25,730 nt of DNA from Nemertoderma westbladi (taxonomy: Eukaryota; Xenacoelomorpha; Nemertodermatida; Nemertodermatidae), in assembly GCA_032718475.1 (NCBI GenBank), contig JAUCBJ010003010.1, positions 1 through 25,730 on the forward strand, read 5' to 3'. Of the stretch, positions 18,831 through 25,730 are shown piece by piece. The notes under the pieces were generated by a model. That model had not been told where the DNA came from, searched no databases, and saw only the letters and a program-made list of their open reading frames with translations. The first letter of the stretch is position 1. The number at the start of each line of letters is the position of its first letter. Both the position numbers and the translations under genes were made by a program.

Positions 18831-20036
18831 CCCTACTTTTGGCACTTTTTTGAGACGTTTTTTGAAAATTACATTTCATTAAATATTGTTTGGAACATCT
18901 CTATTTTTGATTTACACCGGTTTTTTTTGTTCGCAATTGGATGGAATTCATATAACTTGATTTAGAAATTTCAAACTTGTTTTTTTCGGCGGGTGCCAAA
19001 TTTTGGTGCCAGCACGAAATTTTGAATATCCATTCAATATAAAAAATTGCTTGTGACAATTTATTTCTTGCGTTTTAGAGGTTTATGGCTGTTCTGAATT
19101 CAATGGAATATATAATTATCGAACTAGACATCTCAAACTTGTATTTTTTGAAAGTGGGTGCAAAATGTGGTGCTAGCACCAAATTTTGAAAACCATCAAA
19201 TATATCAATTGATTGTGTCACCTTGTTTCTTGCGGTATACGGGTTTGTTAGGGTTCTGAATTCAATGGAATCAGTAAAAATTTCATAAGAGTTTTCAAAC
19301 TTGTATTTTTCGCCGGTGGGTGAAAATTGTTGTGCCAGCACCAAATTTTGGAAAATGAGTAAATTGATCAGTAGATATTATCATTTTGTTTCTTGCGTTA
19401 TACGGGTTTATGAGGGTCCTGAATCCGAGGGAATCAATAAAAACAGCACTGGAGATCGCAAACTTGTACTTTTTGTTGATGGGTACGAAATTTGGTGCTA
19501 GCACCAAAATTGGCCCAATTACGCCGAAAAATACAAGTAGCAATGATTTGGCATATTTGAAATGTATTCCGTTAGAATCAGCGCCCTAGAAAACCTGAAA
19601 ATGTAAATTTATAGCATCGTATAAGTGAATTAAAAATTTTGTGTTCTAACTGAAAAGTGCTGGTTACTTGTTTTTTTCAATTTTTTCCTACGCAGAGACG
19701 ACTAAACAGCCATTTATGGTAAACATATCATTTTTAAATATTTTGCAATGCATTTTGCGCCCCAGAAAACCTGTATTGAAAAAGAATTAGCCGAAAAATG
19801 TAACTTTCAAATTTTGTGAAAATTGTGCACTACTTGTAATTTTGGTGCTGCAATGTTACCACCCCAGTACATTTTTTCGAAAAAATTTTTTTTCCGTCGG
19901 ATCCAGACTAGTAATACCTACGTACATACAAAAAATCAGACGTTTTCGTAAAAATTTGTAGATTTTAGAGGGGGGGGTCAATATGACCCCCCTCCCCGGT
20001 ATTTGTACAGCATTTTATAGCCCGGTACTAATAGGG
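18831..20036. mobile_element. TTAA-flanked non-autonomous element, copy A
   Basis: TTAA (18827-18830) is followed by CCCTACTTTT, and the other end is ACTAATAGGG followed by TTAA (20037-20040). Ends of the form CCCTA...TAGGG at TTAA are the piggyBac pattern. The inverted match is short (about 6 bp). The body contains four units of ~163 bp, each with a palindrome-like GGTGCTAGCACC core. Close to the right end, GGGGGGTCA-ATA-TGACCCCCC (19972-19992) forms a hairpin. There is no coding sequence: the minus-strand frames here are repeat artefacts. Confidence 0.7.
19005..19505. repeat. Four ~163-bp tandem units with phased palindromes
   Basis: The core GGTGCCAGCAC/GGTGCTAGCACC (or TGTGCCAGCACC) begins at 19005, 19169, 19331 and 19494, so spacing is 164, 162 and 163 bp. 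Each unit also carries TTTCTTGCG(T)TATACGGG, a GGGTTCTGAATTCAATGGAA-like part and TCAAACTTGTATTTTTCG. The last core is a perfect 18-bp palindrome, TTTGGTGCTAGCACCAAA (19491-19508). Confidence 0.85.
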
Positions 20037-20079
20037 TTAAAGCAGCCCCCTGTGTTTTTTTTTAAATAAGAGTTAGTAG

Positions 20080-21159
20080 TTTACGTACCGCCGATGTTTC
20101 GGAATTTTAGGAAAATTAATATCAGGCTCTGGGTTTGAAGACATCATATATCAGTCAGGGATTTGTACAGATGGGGCGATAAGTACCATTATATCAAATT
20201 CACCACATTACAACCTGTGTTGGTACATACATAGCCATTTTTCTGAGTCCCTTGAAAGGCTTATGTTTGAACGATTTGTAATAGAACAACCCGAACTGGA
20301 GTGGAGGATATCGAAATCAAAGCAAAATTTAGGTACTGATCTCGCAAATGAACAATGCGAACACGACAAATACATTTTGCAGCAGTACAGCAAATTTACC
20401 AATGACTGCAAATTAGGTGTTTACGGTATTACTCCTATGTTTTGGACAATTTGTTACCTTGAAATATACACTGCAATCCAAGCTCTTCACTGCGCAGTAC
20501 AAACAAATAACCGTTTGAACTAAAAATTTGAGATAATAAATATGCTTGGAAGTATCTTATAGCATGGGCGTTTTCACTAAACAAACAAAACTATTCTCGA
20601 TTTGGCTCATATTACATCAGAAGTTTAGAGACTATAGACATATCTCACCCAGGTTGCCGACAAATTATTCAAGAAAAGGGCTTATCTGTCCAGGCACAGG
20701 ACAAATACTTATGCCGCACTTCCATAGATCAACGAGGGGAGCAGACCATAAACAAAGAATGATGCTAAAGTAGCTGGTGGTATCAAGTACTTTGCAACAA
20801 ATGAAGATGCAGTACTTAGTACGTAAATGGACATTGAATCGAGCTGCACAAGCAGAAAACACAAAAGCTCTGTGCGAAATGGCTAATATTAAGCGACACT
20901 CTGAATTATACAAGTTACTCCGTCCTTCTGGCATTTTTAAATCATATAATAATAAATAAATAAATAAATAATATTATCACGATAAATCGATTCAAAGATC
21001 ATGGCTGGAATGATGATGGATCCATCCAGTGGTCGGATGAGTATTTCCCTGATTACATCAGCAATATTTTGATACATTGTGACGAGGAACAAGAAAGCGG
21101 CAAAGATAGTGGCTGGCGAAGATAGTGAAACGAGCGATGAGGATGAAGAAAGTGATTAG
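20080..21159 (+). pseudogene. Degenerate DUF6589-like protein gene (putative cargo or enzyme of the long-TIR element)
   Basis: Reading-frame pieces in order are 20080-20523, 20532-20762, 20758-20826, 20819-20959 and 20991-21159; each switch is a frameshift or stop. The pieces contain SGICTDGAISTIISN, MFWTICYLEIYTAIQAL, AWKYLIAWAFSLNKQNYSRF, GEQTINKE, AGGIKYFATNEDAV, KWTLNRAAQAE and a final acidic tail SETSDEDEESD. The order (ESG...EGSIS, then FW..Y.E....L, then LPW.F.YD..NYAR, then EQ.INK..K..GGI, then W.L.R) is that of DUF6589-type proteins found in many copies in invertebrate genomes; the comparison is from memory. The first piece starts right after a T-rich tract ending in AG (20078-20079), so it may be an internal exon; anything upstream is missing or displaced by TTAA element A. 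The tail is shifted by a short duplication of AAGATAGTG. Biochemical function of the family is unknown to me. Confidence 0.72.
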
Positions 21160-21268
21160 TTTAGGACAACTTTCATGATTCATTTGGCATTATTACCAAT
21201 GCATTTACATTATACTGTATTAGTAGTAATATACAATATATTTATTGATAATTACTAAAATTAAATAG

Positions 21269-21640
21269 TTAAATAAGCACCAAAGTTCTGGCGACAAGGC
21301 AGAAAGGCTCTGCAAATCTGATTGCACTACCGGATGCTAAACTTACTACGTATATGTGGAGACATACTGTAGGACAGTGAAGTAGAAAATGATGTTCGTC
21401 CTGTACAGCTGAGTTGTCGCACTGACAGACTCGCATATCCCGCGTAGTTCTACTCCACCGACCCTTCTCGATTCTTAAACTATGTGAGCTTAACCTAATT
21501 CGTGTAAAAGCAATACATCTATAGTCCGGTATATAACAGTTTTCTGCCTTATAAATAAGATGTGGTAAAAGAGATGAATTTACTATTCTCCTGTACATAA
21601 CAAATTTTGTAGCGGACATCGGTTTGTTAATTATACGCTG
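21269..21640 (-). pseudogene. LINE C-terminal fragment (zinc-knuckle region)
   Basis: The minus-strand frame gives CIAFTRIRLSSHSLRIEKGR, then WSRTTRD, then CQCDN and EDEHHFLLHCP-like sequence (VQDEHHFLLHCP). This is the typical region after the RT of non-LTR retrotransposons: R.SSH.L.IE.GRW followed by a C..C...E.H.L..C knuckle. There is no RT motif next to it, so it is a short dead fragment inside the long-TIR element, opposite in strand to the DUF6589-like remnant and different from the LINE at 24676-25730. Confidence 0.75.
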
Positions 21641-21762
21641 TCATACAGTACCTAGTGGGTCTGTAATGTCAAAGTCTAATGAAGAATTAAGTAACTTATA
21701 ACCAGGAGTGTTTGCATTCTTACATCATTTGAATATACAGTGGAATATCCATATATATGTTT

Positions 21763-21789
21763 TTAACCCTAACCCTAAACCCTAAATCC
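21763..21789. repeat. Short telomere-like repeat
   Basis: TTAACCCTAACCCTAAACCC then TAAATCC is three imperfect copies of CCCTAA, the complement of the metazoan telomere unit TTAGGG. It sits 7 bp before the start of the second large repeated block. It could be interstitial telomeric DNA or a coincidence of TTAA-CCCTA-type ends. Confidence 0.6.
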
Positions 21790-21939
21790 ATCCCATGGTT
21801 TTTTTATTATAATTCTGAAACAAACGCAGTTGGGAATCTGAAATTTTAGGACTTTTCCTAAAAATCTATTGTCTTCCTAGTAATGAAAACTGTTTTCAAA
21901 AATATTGGGTAGTTTTCGAGTTATAGCACCATTTTTTAA

Positions 21940-23917
21940 CCCTACTTTTGGTACTTTTTTTGAGACGTTTTTTGAAAATTACATTTCATTAAATATTAAT
22001 TGTAACATCTCTATTTTTGATTTATACCGGTTTTTTGGTGTTAGCAATTGGATGGAATTCATATAAATTGATTTAGAAATTTCAAACTTGTTTTTTTCGG
22101 CGGGTGCCAAATTTTGGTGGCAGCACCAAATTTTGAAATATGTCAATTTTGTAAATTGATTGTTTGAAACTTGTTTTTACGCAATTGGGGTTTTTTGGGG
22201 TTCTGGTTTCGATAAAACATATACGAGTTGCACCAAGCGTATCAAACTTTTATTTTTCGGTGCTGTGTGCAAATTTTGAAAAAATTTCGAAATTTTGAAA
22301 ATCCATTCAATAGATAAAATTGCTTGTGAAAATTTATTTCTTGCATTTTAGAGGTTTATGGCTGTTCTGAATTCAATGGAATATATAATTATCGCACTAG
22401 ACATCTCAAACTTGTATTTTTCGGAAGTGGGTGCAAAATGTGGTGCTAGCACCAAATTTTGAAAACCATCAAATATATCAATTGATTGTGTCATCTTGTT
22501 TCTTGCGTTATACGGGTTTGTTAGGGTTCTGAATTCAATGGAATCAGTAAAAATTTTATAAGAGTTTTCAAACTTGTATTTTTCGCCGGTGGGTGAAAAT
22601 TGTTGTGCCAGCACCAAATTTTGGAAAATGAGTAAATAAATTGATCAGTAGATAGTATCATCTTGTTTCTTGCGTTATACGGGTTTATGCGGGTCCTGAA
22701 TCCGATGGAATCAATAAAAACAGCACTGGACATCGCAAACTTGTACTTCTTGGTGATGGGTACGAAATTTGGTGCTAGCACCAAAAGTTGCCAAATTACG
22801 CCGAAAAATACAAGTAGCAATGATCTGCCATATTTGAAATGAATTCCATTAGAATCAGCGCCCTAGAAAACCTGAAAATGTGAATTTATAGCATCGTATA
22901 AGTGAATTAAAAATGTTGTGTTCTAACTGAAAAGTGCTGGTTACTTGTTTTTTTCATTTTTTTCCTACGCGTAGAGGACTAAACAGCCATTTATGGTAAT
23001 CATATCATTTTTAAATATTTTCCAATGTATTTTGCGCCCCAGAAAACCTGTATTGAAAAACAATTAGCCGAAAAATGTGTGACGGGATCCGAGAATCCCG
23101 ACTGGTGTTGTTTATGTACGCGTCAGCCGCACCGTGTGATGGAAAAGGAATTTGTTGTTCCGACGTTCTTAATAATATAGATATATATGTGATGTACAGA
23201 TGTAAATACAATAGCAGATAGCAACTGGTTATATGTTAATAGACCAGTAATATGGGTGACGGCGGTGACGGTCTTAAACTGTCACCGTACTGCCATGACT
23301 GTACTGAGATAACTGAGCGACTGAATAACACCGACCAGTAATATACTACACTACCTTTGGCCGTGTTACTCAGCTGATGGCCTGCTGTCCCCCCATTGGC
23401 CGACAACCTAATTCTCGCCCTGAACATTGTGGGAGTGTTTCCCCCCCCCCCCCCCCCCCCCCCCCGCTGCTGTTACTCTCTCTCCTTGAGGTACCTTGAC
23501 CTCTAACCTCTATTGTGTGAGGCCCTTTGGGGTTTGTCGTCCCCGTTGCCGTTTATTGGGGGTGGTACGAGGTTGATTGGCAATCAACCTCGTGCTTCCC
23601 AATATTGCTTAAAGGCCCTGCTTTCCCACTTATTGGGGTTGGTGAGGCGGAATTGAATACGCTCACAAAATGTAACTTTCAAATTTTGTGAAAATTGTGC
23701 ACTACTTGTAATTTTGGTGCTGTAATATTACCACCCCAGTACATTTTTTCGAAAATCTTTTTTCGGTCGGATCCACACTAGTGATACCTACGTACAAACA
23801 AAAAATCAGACGTTTTCGTTAATATTTGTAGATTTTAGAGGGAGGGGTCAATATGACCCCCCCCCCCCCCCCCCCCCGGTATTTTGTACAGCATTTTATA
23901 GCCCGGTACTAATAGGG
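21940..23917. mobile_element. TTAA-flanked non-autonomous element, copy B (carrying a solo LTR)
   Basis: TTAA at 21936-21939 precedes CCCTACTTTTGG, and ACTAATAGGG ends at 23917 before TTAA 23918-23921. It is the same element as copy A in the same orientation. It keeps about 170 bp (around 22140-22310) that copy A lacks and so has five ~163-bp units; core positions are 22116, ~22259 (degenerate), 22442, 22604 and 22771. A solo LTR occupies 23078-23667. A run of 21 C at 23857-23877 replaces the shorter GC hairpin arm of copy A. Confidence 0.7.
23078..23667. mobile_element. Solo LTR (590 bp) inside TTAA element B
   Basis: It starts TGTGACGGGATCCG and ends ATACGCTCACA, thus TG...CA with TGTGA/TCACA as terminal inverted bases. 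AAATG flanks it on both sides (23073-23077 and 23668-23672), a 5-bp target duplication. Copy A shows the empty site (GCCGAAAAATGTAAC). No internal retrotransposon sequence is present, so it is a recombination product of a longer insertion. It contains a 25-C run at 23441-23465. It is unrelated by eye to the 126-bp LTR at 3246. Confidence 0.88.
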
Positions 23918-23970
23918 TTAAGGATTTATGTAATAAAATTTTTCCTAGGCTTAAAAATACGTTACCTTAA

Positions 23971-24668
23971 TGAATGCAGAAATAATTAGCGCAAATTTTG
24001 ATACATGTTTGAACGTGTTAAACCAAAGTAGCTACATTTCATTGCAGTTAATGTAAATGTTGGTTTCTTAAAAAAAGTGAAAGTATTTTGTTCTCATGTA
24101 AATTTATCGCATTTAAAAAATAAAAGTGGCGATATATTTGTATTTAAATTAATCGCCGGTCTTCCCTCTATAAGAATAATGTTCATTTGAAAAAATTGAT
24201 TGCATTTATATTCAACCAGAGGGCCCAACATAGAGTTAGGTAGGGGTCGGCTAGCTAGCTTGTTTTTGGCCTGTAGTTCTAGAATGCAATTTAGCTATAC
24301 CGATCACCAACTGTGTTCTGACGTCTAACATGGTCCTCCATCCAAAAATAATAGTCTCGTTAATTTACCGAAGGTATTGCGCTTAACGCCGCCAGAGCCC
24401 GTACTATAAAGAATTATATCAAAATATCAATTTGTTGTAAAAAAGTGGTCTCTTTTTGAATGGCCTCAAAAAGGCCGTGTATATATAGTAGGCCATGCGA
24501 GCGTTATATAATATGCTATATCTCAAAAACGGCACGACAGATTTGGAAAAAAAAAAATTTTCTGCAGCGGTTTTCTGTCAGCCATATCTATCGTTTTATA
24601 AAATAAAAAGATTGCCTCCAGGGGTCGTATGATACATTTGTCCTTCCGTGTATATTTAGTATTCCATG
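23971..24668 (-). repeat. Right terminal inverted repeat of the 7.66-kb element
   Basis: It is the inverted counterpart of 17011-18436 without the palindromic insertion. The match ends inside at TGAATGCAGAAATAATTAGC (23971) and outside at ATTCCATG (24661-24668). The two copies differ by scattered substitutions and small indels, so the element is not brand new. Confidence 0.9.
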
Positions 24669-24675
24669 ACCCAAC

Positions 24676-25730
24676 ACAACCCCCAACCCACGCTGCCTCA
24701 TCCCCACCCGCTTTGACACAAGTGTCTCTGCAAGGTGTTTCATGAACATCTGAGTTTCTGCCCCCAAACACCATCAGTTGAGCACACGAGAGGAGTGAAG
24801 TACATACAGCGTGTCTCGCATGGCTCCTGATAGTGGGCCTACTTGACACGTTCCCTTTGGGTGAGTAAGGTCTCAGCAGAGGCATTTGATCGAACATAGG
24901 AATTAGCGTCGAGATTTATAATCGAAATGTCGAAAGATACCACAACCTGGTTCGCCCAAACACCTCTAGAGACCATATCTGCCCTCATTCCATCGACTGC
25001 TCGCCCATTAGTGTCCAGGTGACATCCAGACAAGGTGACCTCCCACTTAACATTGGATGAGCCAAAGGCCTCCGCAAGGAGGTCTCTAAAGATGTCCCTA
25101 ACCTCATCATGCCGACGAATAACCAGGCCTCTAACCTTACAGCTAATGGCATGTGCTGTGCTAAACGCATCACCGCACCTCTCACAATTAACGGGAAGGT
25201 CAGGCGGTGACAGGCCATAATGCAGAGCGAGGCCATTACGGAATGAGTGTGGGTGTAGATCAGTGTTGTCAATCGGCGATGGTTGGGCTGTGAGCCAGCT
25301 ACCAGTCTTGTACTGTGCTGCCCGATTTACTGTACAACGCTGGTCCGGAGGAAGATCCATGAGTGCCTCGACGAATTGGGCTTTGTATGGTCTTCCTACA
25401 TTCTTTAAGGGCCTCGTTGAGCAAGCATTGTGGTCTGCCACAAGTAACTCCCTGCAGTTCTTGATGAACTCCGCAACCTTTGTTGTGCCTAGTGATGATG
25501 CAAGGTGTGAGGGTCCACAACGAATAAGAGGATCCCTGATCCCCAAGCTGCCATGTCAGACAGGAAGAAGCAGTAGAGGTTCGAGTGTTTGACTGGGAGT
25601 AGATCCAAACAGAGCTGGAGCATATTGGTCAACTAGGCCGGAACGAATCGGTGTAAGTTCTCACTCTTTTGGATTGCACACCCAAAGGAAATATTCCGAC
25701 TGTAATATTCTGACTGTAGGCAATGTGTTA
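24676..25730 (-). pseudogene. RLE-type LINE, C-terminal half: post-RT, CCHC knuckle and restriction-like endonuclease
   Basis: On the minus strand, a 235-codon open frame (24839-25546) begins with LGIRDPLIRCGPSHLASSLG, the usual block after RT. It has a CCHC knuckle C121-x2-C124-x7-H132-x3-C136, then RRHDEVRD (the RH motif), MRAD with D190 and SFDISII with D206. CCHC, RH and D-x15-D in this order are the hallmark of the restriction-like endonuclease of R2-type LINEs. The same frame continues upstream to the window end (VDQYAPALFGST, CNPKE) but is broken by TGA at 25556-25558 and 25661-25663; both fit CGA-to-TGA changes. Downstream of the stop at 24839, shifted frames give YFTPLVCSTDGVWGQ and FMKHLAETLVSKR, further conserved tail blocks, and the tail resumes at 17010-16799. 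RT itself is outside the window. The endonuclease would nick target DNA for target-primed reverse transcription; this copy is dead. Confidence 0.8.

Larger units (their letters stand above)
17011..24668. mobile_element. 7.66-kb DNA element with ~700-bp terminal inverted repeats
   Basis: The ends CATGGAATACTAAATATACA (17011-17030) and its inverse ending at 24668 continue as an inverted repeat of about 700 bp. The flanks carry ACCCAAC at 17004-17010 and 24669-24675, a 7-bp target duplication. The insertion interrupts a LINE coding region, which confirms the boundaries independently. Inside, on the plus strand, lies a broken DUF6589-like coding region (20080-21159). Other contents are later or nested insertions: a palindromic element, two TTAA elements, a solo LTR and a LINE fragment. 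A 7-bp duplication and CA-starting ends would fit several superfamilies (P-like, Dada-like), but I cannot assign one. Without the nested insertions I recognise, it would be roughly 3-4 kb. Confidence 0.85.

Noticed and set aside
19075-19543. Minus-strand frames in TTAA element A (and 22348-22820 in B) as a repeat protein
   Set aside because: Between the 89-codon frames of A and B the roughly six base differences I can see all change the amino acid, which is not what purifying selection gives; frames also break between units.
18688-23921. The two direct copies A and B as LTRs of one retrotransposon around the DUF6589-like remnant
   Set aside because: They have TTAA-CCCTA...TAGGG-TTAA ends rather than TG...CA, no primer-binding site or polypurine tract, and no retroelement proteins on the same strand between them.
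1-25730. tRNA or rRNA genes
   Set aside because: No cloverleaf with A/B boxes or rRNA-like stretch was recognised on reading both strands; a covariance-model scan was not possible here.

Overview
The window looks like repeat-dense, AT-rich nuclear DNA of an invertebrate metazoan. The pointers are a Ty3/gypsy element, two or more degraded LINEs, a remnant like the DUF6589 proteins common in invertebrate genomes, TTAA-flanked DNA elements, a foldback element, and no bacterial operon structure. The species cannot be named from the sequence. I see no intact host gene; the only host-like candidate is a short secreted cysteine-containing exon at 1657-1965 (-).

Layout. 1-690 (-) is a frameshifted reverse-transcriptase fragment cut by the window edge. 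691-2763 is mostly unassigned, with one strong hairpin (1310-1358), a G-rich run and the secreted exon. 2764-3245 and 8663-15010 are two parts of one GC-rich minisatellite with a 37-bp unit (about 13 and about 170 units). They were separated by insertion of a young Ty3/gypsy retrotransposon (3246-8662) with 5-bp target duplications (TTTGG) and identical 126-bp LTRs. The retrotransposon has a broken gag/protease junction, and its pol is frameshifted by an exact 800-bp tandem duplication bounded by CAAGGC. 15011-16798 is AT-rich DNA with a poly-C tract, a cluster of TAGCCG/CGCGAC motifs and a 450-bp inverted-repeat element.

16799-25730 is a nest of insertions. The host of the nest is a minus-strand LINE whose C-terminal part carries a CCHC knuckle and a restriction-like endonuclease (24676-25730, continuing at 16799-17010). 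A 7.66-kb DNA element (17011-24668) with terminal inverted repeats of about 700 bp and a 7-bp target duplication (ACCCAAC) splits it. That element carries a degenerate plus-strand DUF6589-like coding remnant (20080-21159). It was itself hit by a 675-bp near-perfect palindrome flanked by TTAA (17278-17952), by two related elements of the form TTAA-CCCTA...TAGGG-TTAA (18831-20036 and 21940-23917), and by a LINE fragment (21269-21640). The second TTAA element contains a 590-bp solo LTR with its own 5-bp duplication (23078-23667).

The main points of interest are the order of nesting, the possible link between a long-TIR element and a DUF6589-type protein, the minisatellite that is free of stops in all three minus frames, and the phased palindromes every ~163 bp inside the TTAA elements.
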